A DNA stretch of 64,000 nt from Actinophytocola oryzae (GTDB taxonomy: Bacteria > Actinomycetota > Actinomycetes > Mycobacteriales > Pseudonocardiaceae). This document shows, in pieces, positions 44,060 to 56,129 of the stretch. How positions within the stretch are numbered: the stretch's first letter is position 1; the number at the start of each line of letters is the position of its first letter. The notes beneath the pieces are model-generated. The model made no database searches. It was not told where the DNA came from and worked only from the letters and a program-made list of their open reading frames with translations. Position numbers and translations under genes: made by a program. The stretch is from contig NZ_SOCP01000026.1 of NCBI RefSeq assembly GCF_004364325.1, positions 91,589-155,588 of the forward strand, written 5' to 3'.

Positions 44060-47000
44060 TAGCGAACCATACTGCGCACCTGTCGCGTGGCGACCGAGAG
44101 TGTCGCGAGGTCGAGCCTGCCGACGCGGCGGATCTCGTCGAGCGACTCACGCGACCGGCCGATGCGCCGCGCGTTGTTCCGCTCCCAGTTGACGATCTTC
44201 TCGTCCGCCGTGGTCCCCGGGTCGCTCTGGCGCAGCACGTCGATCGTGATCGCCCGCAGCGAGCCGTACAGGTCGTCGCGCAACGCGAGCCGCGCCAGCG
44301 CGTGCCAGCGGTTGCCCCGCTCCAGCCCGCTGATCGACGTCAGCATCGAGTCGATGTTGAGGTGGTCGGAGAGCGCGTAGTACAGCTCGGCGGTCTCCCT
44401 CGGGCTGCGCTCGGTGTCGAGCGAGTCGCGGTCGGCCAGCTCGGCCACCTCGATGACGTCCAGGAGCGGGTAGCAGTCCAGCAGGGACGCCACGCGGCGC
44501 GCCAGCTCGACCGGCACCCCACTGGACACCAGCTCGTCGGTGTCGGCCGCGAGCGACTCGGCCTCCGTGCCACGCAGCAGGTCCGGCACGACGGGCACCA
44601 GCTCCGCGATGACGTCGCGGAACCGGTTGATCTCCGCGCCGACCGCCAGTGGCTGCGGCCGGTTGGACAGCAGCCAGCGGGACGTGCGGTCGAGCAGGCG
44701 GCGGGTCTCCAGGAACATGTGGTCGGCGACCTTCGTCGGCACCACGTTGTCCAGCGCCTCGATGTCGGCGCGCACCTTCTTGAGGTCGAAGATCCAGGTG
44801 GCCGCGGTGAAGGCGCGGACGGCGTCGGTCGCGGAGGCGTTCATCTCCTCCGCCAGCCGGAACGCGTAGGACACGCCGCCGCCGTCGACGACCTCGTTGA
44901 CCACCAGCGTCGTGATGATCTGGCGGCGCAGCGGGTGCTGCGGGATGGCCTCGCTGAAGCGCTCACGCAGCTGGGTCGGGAAGTACTCCGGCAGGCGGCG
45001 GGTGAACACGTCCGCGTCGGGCAGGCCCGAGGCGAGGACCTCGTGCTTGAGCCGCAGCTTCACGTGCGCGAGCAGCGTCGCCAGCTCCGGCGAGGTGAGG
45101 CCCTCCCCGCGCTTGTCCATCTCGCGGAACTGCGCCTTGGTCGGCAACGCCTCGAGCCTGCGGTCCAGGCCCGCGTCCTCCTCGAGGTCGCTGACCAGCC
45201 GGGCCAGCACGGTCAGCATGCCCTTCGCGTGGGCACGGCTGACGCCGAGCACCTCGTTCTGCGCGTAGTTGTCGGCCAGCACGAGCTGCGCGACCTCGTC
45301 GGTCATCTCGACGAGCAGCTCGTTGCGCTCGTCCTCACCGAGCCCGCCGTGGTTGACCAGCTGGTCGAGCAGGATCTTGATGTTGACCTCGTGGTCGGAG
45401 CAGTCCACGCCCGCCGAGTTGTCGAGGGCGTCGGTGTTGACCTTGCCGCCCTTCTTGGCGAACTCGATGCGGCCGCGCTGGGTCAGGCCGAGGTTGCCGC
45501 CCTCGCCGATCACCTTGACCTTGAGGTCGCCGCCGTCGACGCGGAGCGCGTCGTTGGCCTTGTCGCCGACGTCCGCGTGCGTCTCGCCCGCGGCCTTCAC
45601 GTAGGTGCCGATGCCGCCGTTCCACAGCAGGTCGACCGGGGCGAGCAGGATCGCGTGCATCAGCTCCGGCGGCGACAGCTTGGTGACATCGTCGGCCAGC
45701 CCGAGCGCGGCGCGGGCCTGCTCGCTGATCGGGATCGACTTGAGGCTGCGCGGCCACACACCGCCGCCCTCGCTGATGAGCGAGCGGTCGTAGTCGTCCC
45801 AGCTGGAGCGGGGCAGCTCGAACAGGCGGCGGCGCTCGGCGAAGGAGGCCGCCGCGTCCGGGTTCGGGTCGATGAACACGTGCATGTGGTTGAACGCCGC
45901 GACGAGGCGGATGTGCTCGGAGAGCAGCATGCCGTTGCCGAACACGTCGCCTGCCATGTCGCCGACGCCCACGACCGTGAAGTCCTCGGTCTGCGTGTCC
46001 TTGCCCAGCTCGCGGAAGTGCCGCCTGACGCTCTCCCACGCGCCACGGGCGGTGATGCCCATGGCCTTGTGGTCGTAGCCGACCGAGCCGCCGGAGGCGA
46101 ACGCGTCGCCGAGCCAGAAGTTGTACTGCCCGGCGACCTCGTTGGCGATGTCGGAGAACGTCGCGGTGCCCTTGTCGGCCGCGACGACCAGGTAGGTGTC
46201 GTCGCCGTCGTAGCGGACGACGTCCCTGGCCGGGACGACCTCGCCCGCGCGCAGGTTGTCGGTCAGGTCCAGCAGGCCCGAGATGAACATCCGGTAGCAG
46301 GCGATGCCCTCGGCGAGATTGGCCTCGCGGTCCTTGCCCGCGTCGCCCGTCGGGGCGGGCGGGCGCTTGACGACGAAGCCGCCCTTCGCGCCGACCGGCA
46401 CGATCACCGCGTTCTTGACGGCCTGTGCCTTGACCAGGCCGAGGATCTCGGTCCGGAAGTCGGAACGGCGGTCGGACCAGCGCAGCCCGCCGCGCGCGAC
46501 CGGGCCGAAGCGCAGGTGCACGCCCTCGACACGCGGCGAGTACACGAAGATCTCGAACTTCGGCCTCGGCTCCGGCAGGTCGAGGACCTGGGCCGGGTCG
46601 AGCTTGACCGCGAGGAAGTGCCGGGGGACCCCGTCCTCGCGGACGTTGTAGTTCGTGCGCAGGGTGGCCCGCACGAGCGCCAGCAGGCTGCGCAGGATGC
46701 GGTCCGCGTCGAGGCTCGTGACCTCGTCGATCATCGTGGTGATCTGCTCGACCTGCTTCTCGACCGCACGGTCGCGCACCTCGTCGGGCTTGGCCAGGTC
46801 GAAGCGGGTCTCGAAGAGCCGGACCAGCGCGGTGGCCACCTCGGTGTGGTCGAGCACCGCGTCCTCGACGTCACCCTGGTCGAACGGGACGCCTGCCTGG
46901 CGGAGGTAGCGGGAGTACGCGCGCAGCAGCGCGGCCTGCCGCCAGGACATGCCGCCGCGCAGGACGAGCGAGTTGAACCGGTCGGACTCCGCGTCCCCGC

Positions 47001-49035
47001 GCCAGATCGCGCCGAACGCCTCCTGGAACAGCGTGCGCTGGCGCAGCTGCTGCTCAGAGGTCTTGTCCTCGACCACGTCCGGGTCGACACGCAGGCCGAA
47101 GTCGTAGATCCACCAGTGCGTGCCGTCCTCGCGGAACAGCTCGTAGGGGCGCTCGTCGACGACCTCGACGCCCATGTGCTGCAGCACCGGCAGCATCTGC
47201 GAGAGCGTCATGCCCTCGCCTGCCAGGTAGAGCTTGAAGCGGCGCTCACCGGCCAACGCGTCGTCCGGGCGGTAGAAGCTCATGTCGAGGTCGCCGCCGG
47301 TGCGCAGTCCCTGGAGGCGGCGCAGGTCGGTGAGGGCCTCCGTCGCGGGGAAGTCCTCCTTGTACGCCTCGGGGAACACGCTCGCGAACCGCTGGCCCTG
47401 CTCGGTGGCCGACTCCGCGCCGACCGCGACGGGGTCGGCGCCCTCGCCGGTGCCGTCCTGCACACGGTGCAGGCCGCTGTCGAGCTTGTCGCGCTGCTCG
47501 GCGAACACGGCCTCGACCAGGCGGTCGTCCCACGTGCGGACGGCCTCGGTGAGGCGCTCCTGGATGCGGTTGACGTCCATGTCGACCGGCCCGGCGTCCG
47601 GGTCGGTGTGGACGGTGAAGTGGACCTGCGCGAACGCGGTCTCGCCGATGCGGACGGAGAACTCGACGCCGGTGCCGTCCAGCTCGTCGATGAGCACGTC
47701 CTGCATGGCGATGCGCGAGGTGGTCGTGTACCGGTCACGCGGGGAGAACACGAGGCAGGAGAAGAACCGCCGATAGGGGTCGCGGCGCATGAACAGGCGC
47801 AGCCTGCGGCGGTCGGCGAGCGCGATGACGCCGGTGGTCGTCTGGTAGAGCGTGTCGGCGTTGGTGGAGAACAGCTCCGAACGCGGCCAGTTCTGGATGA
47901 CCTCCAGCATCTTCTGGCCGGTGTAGGAGTCCAGCGGGAACCCGGCGCGGTGGATGACGTCACGCACGCGGTGGCCGACGACCGGGATGTCCAGCACGTC
48001 CTCGTGCAGGGCGTTGATGGTGAACACCCCGAGGAAGCGGTGCTCGCCGGTGACCGTGCCGTCGGGCGCGAAGGTCTTGATGCCCACGTAGTACGGGAAG
48101 GTCGCCCGGTAGACGCTGGAGGCGGCGGAGGCCTCGGTGAGGATCAGCAGGTCGGGCGACGCGGCGTCGACGTCGGCGTCCGGGCCCGCGGTGAGGTTGC
48201 GGGTGGCGAGGCTGTCCTGGCGGAGCACGCCGAGGCCACTGGCGAGGACCGCCTTGAGGGCGCGGAGGTTGCCGTCGCGCATCAGCTGGTAGTTGCGGTA
48301 GCCGAGGAACGTGAAGTGCCCGTCGGCGAGCCAGCGCAGCAGCGCGGCGCCCTCGAGGGCCTGCACCTCGTCGACGGGCGGGTCGGCCTCGAGCTGGTCG
48401 GCGAGCGCGCGGGCGGTGCCCGTCATGCGGTCGGTGTCCTCGACGACCTCGCGGACGTCGTTGAGGACGGTCTTGAGGGTGTTGGTGATCTCCTTCTTGC
48501 GGTCCGCGTCGGTGATCAGGTCGACCTCGATCGACATCCACGACTCGGCCAGCGCGTCCGCGGGCGGGTCGTCCGGCTCGGCGCTGGTGAGGATGTCCCG
48601 CAACTCGCCCGCGACGACGTCCCGGTTGACCACGACGATCGGGTGGACCACGCGGTGGATCTGCAGCCCGTCGCGCACGAGGGCGGCGGTGACGGACTCG
48701 AGCAGGTAGGGCATGTCGTCGGTGACGATCTGGACGACCGTGCCTCCCGTGCGCCAGCCGTCGGCGTCGGCGTCCGGCTTGAACACGCGGACGGCCGGGC
48801 GGCCCGGCACCCGCGACTCGGCGAGCCTGCGGTGGCTGCGCACCATCCCGACGAGGTCCACCGGGTCGGTGTCGGTGATCTCCTCCGGTGGGATGTACCG
48901 GTAGTAGTGGCGGATGAGCTCCGCGATGTCACGCGCGGCGGAGGCGGCTTGTTCGATGAGCTCGTCCCGGCGCTGCTCGGGGTTTTCCTCCGCTCTGCTG
49001 TCGGCGTTGCGGATCCGGGTCCGGGTTGACGTCAT
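44059..49035 (-). CDS. gdh: NAD-specific glutamate dehydrogenase, large (GDH-180) type
   Basis: A protein of about 1658 residues, typical of the 180-kDa class. The N-terminal half carries ACT-like regulatory modules (WRTGGTVVQIVTDDMPYLLE). The catalytic dehydrogenase domain lies at about 800-1200: RFGPVARGGLRWSDRRSDFR, KNAVIVPVGAKGGFVVKR and DFTVVGVGDMAGDVFGNGML. A helical C-terminal domain follows. It converts glutamate to 2-oxoglutarate and ammonium, mainly catabolic. ATG 49035 (TSTRTRIRNAD) is preferred over GTG 49053. The upstream gene ends 97 nt away on the same strand. Confidence 0.97.
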   Translation of the reverse strand: MTSTRTRIRNADSRAEENPEQRRDELIEQAASAARDIAELIRHYYRYIPPEEITDTDPVDLVGMVRSHRRLAESRVPGRPAVRVFKPDADADGWRTGGTVVQIVTDDMPYLLESVTAALVRDGLQIHRVVHPIVVVNRDVVAGELRDILTSAEPDDPPADALAESWMSIEVDLITDADRKKEITNTLKTVLNDVREVVEDTDRMTGTARALADQLEADPPVDEVQALEGAALLRWLADGHFTFLGYRNYQLMRDGNLRALKAVLASGLGVLRQDSLATRNLTAGPDADVDAASPDLLILTEASAASSVYRATFPYYVGIKTFAPDGTVTGEHRFLGVFTINALHEDVLDIPVVGHRVRDVIHRAGFPLDSYTGQKMLEVIQNWPRSELFSTNADTLYQTTTGVIALADRRRLRLFMRRDPYRRFFSCLVFSPRDRYTTTSRIAMQDVLIDELDGTGVEFSVRIGETAFAQVHFTVHTDPDAGPVDMDVNRIQERLTEAVRTWDDRLVEAVFAEQRDKLDSGLHRVQDGTGEGADPVAVGAESATEQGQRFASVFPEAYKEDFPATEALTDLRRLQGLRTGGDLDMSFYRPDDALAGERRFKLYLAGEGMTLSQMLPVLQHMGVEVVDERPYELFREDGTHWWIYDFGLRVDPDVVEDKTSEQQLRQRTLFQEAFGAIWRGDAESDRFNSLVLRGGMSWRQAALLRAYSRYLRQAGVPFDQGDVEDAVLDHTEVATALVRLFETRFDLAKPDEVRDRAVEKQVEQITTMIDEVTSLDADRILRSLLALVRATLRTNYNVREDGVPRHFLAVKLDPAQVLDLPEPRPKFEIFVYSPRVEGVHLRFGPVARGGLRWSDRRSDFRTEILGLVKAQAVKNAVIVPVGAKGGFVVKRPPAPTGDAGKDREANLAEGIACYRMFISGLLDLTDNLRAGEVVPARDVVRYDGDDTYLVVAADKGTATFSDIANEVAGQYNFWLGDAFASGGSVGYDHKAMGITARGAWESVRRHFRELGKDTQTEDFTVVGVGDMAGDVFGNGMLLSEHIRLVAAFNHMHVFIDPNPDAAASFAERRRLFELPRSSWDDYDRSLISEGGGVWPRSLKSIPISEQARAALGLADDVTKLSPPELMHAILLAPVDLLWNGGIGTYVKAAGETHADVGDKANDALRVDGGDLKVKVIGEGGNLGLTQRGRIEFAKKGGKVNTDALDNSAGVDCSDHEVNIKILLDQLVNHGGLGEDERNELLVEMTDEVAQLVLADNYAQNEVLGVSRAHAKGMLTVLARLVSDLEEDAGLDRRLEALPTKAQFREMDKRGEGLTSPELATLLAHVKLRLKHEVLASGLPDADVFTRRLPEYFPTQLRERFSEAIPQHPLRRQIITTLVVNEVVDGGGVSYAFRLAEEMNASATDAVRAFTAATWIFDLKKVRADIEALDNVVPTKVADHMFLETRRLLDRTSRWLLSNRPQPLAVGAEINRFRDVIAELVPVVPDLLRGTEAESLAADTDELVSSGVPVELARRVASLLDCYPLLDVIEVAELADRDSLDTERSPRETAELYYALSDHLNIDSMLTSISGLERGNRWHALARLALRDDLYGSLRAITIDVLRQSDPGTTADEKIVNWERNNARRIGRSRESLDEIRRVGRLDLATLSVATRQVRSMVR

Positions 49036-49131
49036 CTTCGAGCGACTCCACACGATCTGGCGGCACGACGGTGTGCCACACGCGGCACACAGACTAGGCG
49101 ACGGGGCAACGTTACGACGCGCCCTCGAAGC

Positions 49132-52100
49132 TCAGTCGGCCGACCGGTGCCGACCGGGGTTGGGCGGCAGACCATCGGCGGGCGAGTCGCCCCGGTCTGG
49201 GGTGTGCGCTGGTTCCTGCTGGTCATCGGTGGTGGACTGGTAGGCGGCCAGGGCCTCGGTGAGCAGGCTCGCGATGGTCGTGGCCGACCGTTCGCCCCGT
49301 CTGGGCAGGCCGTGGGGCCGAGGTCGGGGGCCTATGGGTTCGTCGTAGGTGGGCGCCGCCGAAGCGGTGGAAGGCGTCCAGCCATCGCCGGACGGCCGTC
49401 CATTCGGGCCGGACGGCACATCGTCACTGGCAGACGGCCGAGGGTCGGAGTTGGTGGACGATTTGCCGGAGTCGTCGGCCGGGGTGTTCCGCCGGTCCGA
49501 CCATTCACCGACTGTTGACGAGACCTCCGTCACTCGGTGCGCCGCGACCCCGTTCGTCCCGTGTGCCGGTGGGTGCTCGGCCGAGGAGGCCTCGTTTGCC
49601 GGGTGGGCCGCGACCCAGGCGCTGAGGGCGTCCGCCGGTGCTGTGGGGGGTGCGGTCGGCTCGGGGGTCGGCGTCTGGGGGGACGGTGGCGTCGGCCCGA
49701 CGGGCTCTTCGGGTGTCGGGCGGCTCACCCGCTCCCAGAGGGCGGCTCGGAGCTCGGCCATGGTCATGCGCTCTTCTGCCGGCTTCTGTGGCGCGGGGGG
49801 TTCCTTCGGGATCTCGTGTTCCTCGGGCCGCGCCGGTGGCGGGTCGCCCGCGGCGAAGTCGGCGAAGGCGGCGCCGAGGGAGGAGCGGTGGGGGGTTTCG
49901 AGGGGTTCGCCGAAGAGGTCCTCGGCCGGGGAGTCGACGACGGAGGCGGATTCCAGTGCCGACCACGAGGTCAGCGGTTCGCGGGACGGGAGTCCTGGCT
50001 CGTCGTCGAACTCGGTCCGGAAGGTCGGCCTGTCGGTGGTGTCGTCGTTGTCGCGCCGGGAGAGGACGGGTCCCATCAACGCGTCGAAGGCGGCCAGCAG
50101 TCCTGACCGCTCCTCACCCGCCGGATCCTGGGGCGGCTCGTTCGGGGGCTCCGACCGGGCCCAGGGCGCGGCCTCCTCGCCACTGCGCGGGGGCTCCGCC
50201 GCCTCAGGCAGCGGTTCCGAACGGCCCCACAGCGATTGCGGCTCATCTCGGCGCGAGGCCTCCGACGCCTCCGGCAGCCGTTCCGAGCGCTTCCGGCGCG
50301 ACGGCCGGTCGTCCCCCAGTGGGGGTTCGGGCGACTCCGGCAGCGGTTCCGAGCGCGACCAGCGGGGTCGCCGGTCGTCCTCGCGGGACGGCACCTCGGG
50401 GCGCGGGTCCGATCGGGTCCAGTGTGAGCGCGGTTCGTCGCCGTGTGGGGGGTTCGGGGGTTCTGGGGTCTCGGGCTGGGAGGGTGGTTCCGGCGCGGGG
50501 TGTTCCGGTCGGAGGGGGCCCGGACCGGGCGGTGTCGGGGCGTCGGGCAGCGGGGGTGGCTCGGGGATGTCCGGAGTGCGTGGTGGCTCCGGTACCTCTT
50601 CTGGTTCGGGTGCGGTCGGGATGCTCTGGCGCGGCGCGAGGGCCTGTTGCAGCTCGGCGATGTTGAAGAGCTTGACGGCCTCGGCCCGGTCGGCGTCGCT
50701 GCCGGCCCGGGGCTCGGTGGCGCCGTCCTTCCTGCCTCGGGCGCGGAGGGCCTTGGCGTTGAGCGTCGACATCATCTGGGCTAGTTCCGCGCGGGTCTCC
50801 TCGTAGCTGGAGGGGCGCTCGGCCGGCTGCCTCTCCGCGGGCGTACGGATGAGGCGCTGGGAGACGTCCGGCTCCGCGGGCCAACCGGTTCCCGACGACG
50901 TGGTTGCCTCTTCGGTGGCACGCCGCTCCGCGCGGGTTACCCGGGGGGTCTCGTCGGGGCGGGAGGACGCGGTTCCCGGGTCGGGTTCCCCGGCGGCTCG
51001 GCGGCGCCCGCCGCTGCCGCTGGGGATGCTCAGGGAGCTGAGGATCGAGCGGCCTGTCGCGGTGTCCCCGGACTGGGTCGTGTTCAGGGGTGTGGTTCGC
51101 GGTTCCTCCGTCAGCGCGCTGGCCGGGTCCGGGCGGGACGCGTTCTGCGACGAGGGTGCTGCTTTCGGGTCGGCCGCTGAGTGCTGGGACGGGGTTGGCG
51201 TCGCCGCGGGTCTCGAGCGTTCACGACGTGGCAGTGCGGGAGGCGAGTCGACGGGTGCTGCCGCCAGCAGGTCGTAGCGCGACGAACCCATCGAGTCCGC
51301 GGACGAGGAGGTCGGGCGGTCACGACGTGGCAATGCCGGTGGCGAGTCCACGGGTGTTGCCGCCAGCAGGTCGTACCGCGACGAACCCACCGAGTCCGCC
51401 TGCGCCGCCACGCTGTCGTGCCGCGACGGCACCGGCGAGTCGGTGGAGGCCACCGCGTGGTCGTGCCCAGACGGCGCTGCCGAGTCGGCGGACGCCATCA
51501 CGTGCTCGTGCCGGGACGACACCGACGAGCCGGTCGACGCCGCCGGGCGGTCGTGCCGCGACGATGGCGGCGAATCAGTCGACGCCGCAGGGCGATCCTG
51601 CCGAGATGGTGTCGGGGAATCGGTCGCTGTCAGGCGGTCCAGGCGGGAGGATCCCGACGGTTCCGCGGACGAGATCTGTCTGTCCGCTCGGAATGCCGCT
51701 GCCGAGTTGGCGAATGCCGCCAGGCGGTCGTGGCGGGAGCGGGTTGGTGTGTCGGTGGTCGGTGTGGGGCGGTCGTGGTGGGGTGGGGTCTGGGTGTCGC
51801 TGGGGGGTGTGGTCGGTGTGTCGGGTTGTGCCGGGGGGTCGGGAAGTAGGGACGTTCGCTCGCCTGGGGTGGACTGCTGCGCGGGGGTCAGGGCATCCCT
51901 TGCGGCGGTCAGCATGTTGGTGGCGTCGAGGTGGGTGTCGGCGCTGGTGGCCGGGGGGTCCGACTGCACGACGCTCGTGCTGATGCTCATGTCCTTGCCG
52001 GTGCTGTCCGACGCCCAGCCTGGCCTCGTCGCGGTTTCGCGGATCGTGGCCGCGAACTCCTCCGCCTGGTCCCTGGTCATGCCCGGCATCAGTACGGCCA

Positions 52101-53607
52101 GCTCGCCGCCGTCGGACCTTGCCAGTTCGGCGTTCTCCGGGGCCATGTCGCGGACCTTGTCGGCCAGGCCGACCATGATGCCCGTGTCCGGGCCTCTGTC
52201 GTCCGACGCGTTGTCGTTGTTCGCCTCGAAGCGGACCAGGGTCAGGGACACCGGGCGCTCGCCTGTGCGGACCGTGCGGAGTCTGCGGACCAGGCCCTCG
52301 CTGTTGAGCAGGCCCGTGCCCTCGTCCAGCGCGCCGGTCAGTTCGCCCGCCACCGACGGGGGCTGAGGTTCTGGCCACGTCCTGTGTGGGGGCAGTGTCG
52401 ACCTCGCCGCCTGTGCCGGCGCGATCGCCACCGGCATGCCTCCCGGGTGCGCCAGCTGGCGCAACAGGCCGGCCACCGCCTGCTGTGTCGCCTCTCGCGA
52501 GCCCTGGTTCGCGCTCACCTGCAGCAGCAGGTGCCGCGCCGCTCTGGCGACCGCCCGCATGCGGCGTTGTTCGGCAGCCCTGGCCGAACGCAGTGCGTCC
52601 AGGGCTTCTTTCGTCCGGCCGGCCTGTTCGTCCAGGCGGGACAGCTCGGTCAGCGCGTCCGCCAGCACCGAGTCGAGGCCGTGGCGCTCCGCCAGCCATG
52701 CGGCCTGGTCCAACAGACCACGGCCGCGGTCCACGTCACCTGCGGGGAGGTGCACTCGGATCGCCAGCGCGAGCATCACCTGGCCGACCGACTCCGCCGA
52801 CGTCGCCCGTACCGGCTCGTCGATCGTCGGGCGGGCCGCCACTCCCGCCTCGTGCAGTTCGCCCTCGTCCAGCAGCGCGCACACCAGCTCCAGCACCAGG
52901 CGCGCGTGGAGTCGGTCGCTCTCCGGACGCAGCTCGCGGCCCAGCCTGTCCAGGAGGGCCAGGCCGTCGCGGGCGGCGGTGACCGCGTCCTCGGTGTCGC
53001 CGTACCAGCGGTGGTAGGCGGCCGACCGTGCGGCCAGCCTCGCTCGCTCCATGCGGCGCACGTCGGAGCCCAGGCCGTCGTCCGCGGCGAGGAGGCGGTC
53101 GGCCTCCGACAGCGCGTCCTCGATGTCGTCCCTGCGGGCCACGTGCGCGATGCAGCCGACCAGACGCCCCAGCGCGGAGGCCCGCACCGCCGGTGGCGCC
53201 TGCGTGGCCTCCAGGACCGGGCGCAGGAGCGCACCGCCGAGCAGCGGCTCGCCGACCTCCTGCGCGCACGCCGCGAGGTCGAGCCGCAGTTCGGCCGCCA
53301 ACACCAGGGCACCGCCGGACTCGGCCAGCGCGAGTGCCGCGAAGCCGGGCTCCACGGCACTCACGTGCTGGCTGGTCCGCACCAGTCCCGCCGCGAGCAC
53401 CGCCTGCGCCCGCATGGACAGAGTCCTGGCCTCACCCGCGTTCGTGGTGGTCGCCGAGATGTCGGTGGCGCCGACGAGCAACGCGCGGCGGGCGAGCTGA
53501 ACGCTGAGCTCCGGTGCGCTCATACGGAGCGCCTCCGCTGAGCGAACGAGTGCCGCGCACTCGTTCAGCCCACCGGTTGCCGGCACATCGTTCCAGGCCG
53601 CCGCCAC
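49132..53607 (-). CDS. TPR / degenerate GGDEF protein with a very long disordered tail
   Basis: 1491 residues in three parts. Residues 20-380 are TPR-like helical repeats (ALGRLVGCIAHVARRDDIED, ALLDRLGRELRPESDRLHAR, ADALTELSRLDEQAGRTKEA). Residues about 420-590 keep a GGDEF fold (DEGTGLLNSEGLVRRLRTVR, SLTLVRFEANNDN) but the signature is SDGGELAVLMPG, so cyclic-di-GMP synthesis is doubtful. The remaining 900 residues are low-complexity: repeats around SSRHDRPAASTDSP, then Pro-rich sequence with repeated RSEPLPE blocks. GTG 53607 is 12 nt past the ettA stop, so it is probably in the ettA operon. A signalling or scaffold role is inference. Confidence 0.82.
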   Translation of the reverse strand: MAAAWNDVPATGGLNECAALVRSAEALRMSAPELSVQLARRALLVGATDISATTTNAGEARTLSMRAQAVLAAGLVRTSQHVSAVEPGFAALALAESGGALVLAAELRLDLAACAQEVGEPLLGGALLRPVLEATQAPPAVRASALGRLVGCIAHVARRDDIEDALSEADRLLAADDGLGSDVRRMERARLAARSAAYHRWYGDTEDAVTAARDGLALLDRLGRELRPESDRLHARLVLELVCALLDEGELHEAGVAARPTIDEPVRATSAESVGQVMLALAIRVHLPAGDVDRGRGLLDQAAWLAERHGLDSVLADALTELSRLDEQAGRTKEALDALRSARAAEQRRMRAVARAARHLLLQVSANQGSREATQQAVAGLLRQLAHPGGMPVAIAPAQAARSTLPPHRTWPEPQPPSVAGELTGALDEGTGLLNSEGLVRRLRTVRTGERPVSLTLVRFEANNDNASDDRGPDTGIMVGLADKVRDMAPENAELARSDGGELAVLMPGMTRDQAEEFAATIRETATRPGWASDSTGKDMSISTSVVQSDPPATSADTHLDATNMLTAARDALTPAQQSTPGERTSLLPDPPAQPDTPTTPPSDTQTPPHHDRPTPTTDTPTRSRHDRLAAFANSAAAFRADRQISSAEPSGSSRLDRLTATDSPTPSRQDRPAASTDSPPSSRHDRPAASTGSSVSSRHEHVMASADSAAPSGHDHAVASTDSPVPSRHDSVAAQADSVGSSRYDLLAATPVDSPPALPRRDRPTSSSADSMGSSRYDLLAAAPVDSPPALPRRERSRPAATPTPSQHSAADPKAAPSSQNASRPDPASALTEEPRTTPLNTTQSGDTATGRSILSSLSIPSGSGGRRRAAGEPDPGTASSRPDETPRVTRAERRATEEATTSSGTGWPAEPDVSQRLIRTPAERQPAERPSSYEETRAELAQMMSTLNAKALRARGRKDGATEPRAGSDADRAEAVKLFNIAELQQALAPRQSIPTAPEPEEVPEPPRTPDIPEPPPLPDAPTPPGPGPLRPEHPAPEPPSQPETPEPPNPPHGDEPRSHWTRSDPRPEVPSREDDRRPRWSRSEPLPESPEPPLGDDRPSRRKRSERLPEASEASRRDEPQSLWGRSEPLPEAAEPPRSGEEAAPWARSEPPNEPPQDPAGEERSGLLAAFDALMGPVLSRRDNDDTTDRPTFRTEFDDEPGLPSREPLTSWSALESASVVDSPAEDLFGEPLETPHRSSLGAAFADFAAGDPPPARPEEHEIPKEPPAPQKPAEERMTMAELRAALWERVSRPTPEEPVGPTPPSPQTPTPEPTAPPTAPADALSAWVAAHPANEASSAEHPPAHGTNGVAAHRVTEVSSTVGEWSDRRNTPADDSGKSSTNSDPRPSASDDVPSGPNGRPSGDGWTPSTASAAPTYDEPIGPRPRPHGLPRRGERSATTIASLLTEALAAYQSTTDDQQEPAHTPDRGDSPADGLPPNPGRHRSAD

Positions 53608-53619
53608 CGCACCCCCAAC

Positions 53620-55296
<1,677 letters not shown>

Positions 55297-55477
55297 GGCC
55301 GCGATCGTAGAGCGGTCCGTGGTTGGGCATGACCGCGGTGTGGCTGAACCACTCTCCTGGATTGCTGTCAAGCCGGGCGGCATCCTCCGGCCGGGGGACA
55401 CGGACGGCGACTGTCCGGGCGATCAACTCCTTTCGGGGTCGGCGAATCATGGGGTCGGCGAAAACCATCGCTCGGCC

Positions 55478-55960
55478 TCAGGCGGCGCGCGTGACGTCCT
55501 CCCCGGGTGCCGGTGGGTCGTCGGGAGGCGGTTCCGAGGTCTGTCTCAGGCCCTGTGGCCCCAACAGTTCCTGTTGGCGCGGGACGACCGTCCAGTCGGG
55601 GCGGGCCACGGCCACGGTGTGGAGGGCCAGGTCCGGCCCGATGGCCCTCGCCTCCACTTCCAGGTTGGTCCGGCGTTCGCCCTTCTCCGTCGTGTACTCG
55701 CGGAGCTTCAGGCGGCCGTTGGCCACGATCTGGTCGCCCTTCCGCAGCGAGTCCGCGGCGTGTTCGGCCAGGGCACGCCAGCAGACCACCGTCAGGTACA
55801 TGCGGTCGCCGTCGACCCAGGTCTCCGTCGTCCTGTCGAAGTGGCGTTCCTGGCAGGCGATGCGGAAGTTGGCGACCTTGTCGCCCGTCTGGGTAAGCCG
55901 GGTGGTGACGTCGGTGATCACTCGGCCGACGACCGTGATCGGGGTGGCGGTGATGCTCAT
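55478..55960 (-). CDS. ssb: Single-stranded DNA-binding protein, short-tailed paralogue
   Basis: The 160-residue protein has an OB fold (ITVVGRVITDVTTRLTQTGD, ACQERHFDRTTETWVDGDRM, RKGDQIVANGRLKLREYTTE). The C-terminus ends GEDVTRAA rather than the acidic DDDxPF tail that recruits repair proteins, so it is probably a secondary SSB rather than the replication one. It sits in the position of Rv2478c. A Shine-Dalgarno (GAGAGGA) precedes the ATG. Confidence 0.93.
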   Translation of the reverse strand: MSITATPITVVGRVITDVTTRLTQTGDKVANFRIACQERHFDRTTETWVDGDRMYLTVVCWRALAEHAADSLRKGDQIVANGRLKLREYTTEKGERRTNLEVEARAIGPDLALHTVAVARPDWTVVPRQQELLGPQGLRQTSEPPPDDPPAPGEDVTRAA

Positions 55961-56129
55961 GGCTCGTCCTCTCCGTGGAGCGCGGGTTCGCGCTGGTGAG
56001 GTCCACGATGCCCGGGATCGGGGCCGGGAGCCGGGAGTTACCGGTGAGTTGTGGACAAGGGCGCGCCTGTGGACAACTCGTGGTTCGCCGGAGCGGTTCG
56101 TCGAGGGGATGTGATACGGCTCACCACAG

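Noticed and set aside
44302..49029. A 1575-codon open frame on the plus strand opposite gdh
   Set aside because: It is antisense to the well-supported gdh frame; high-GC codon bias leaves the opposite strand open. Its composition is Arg/Asp/Val/Leu-rich with no domain.
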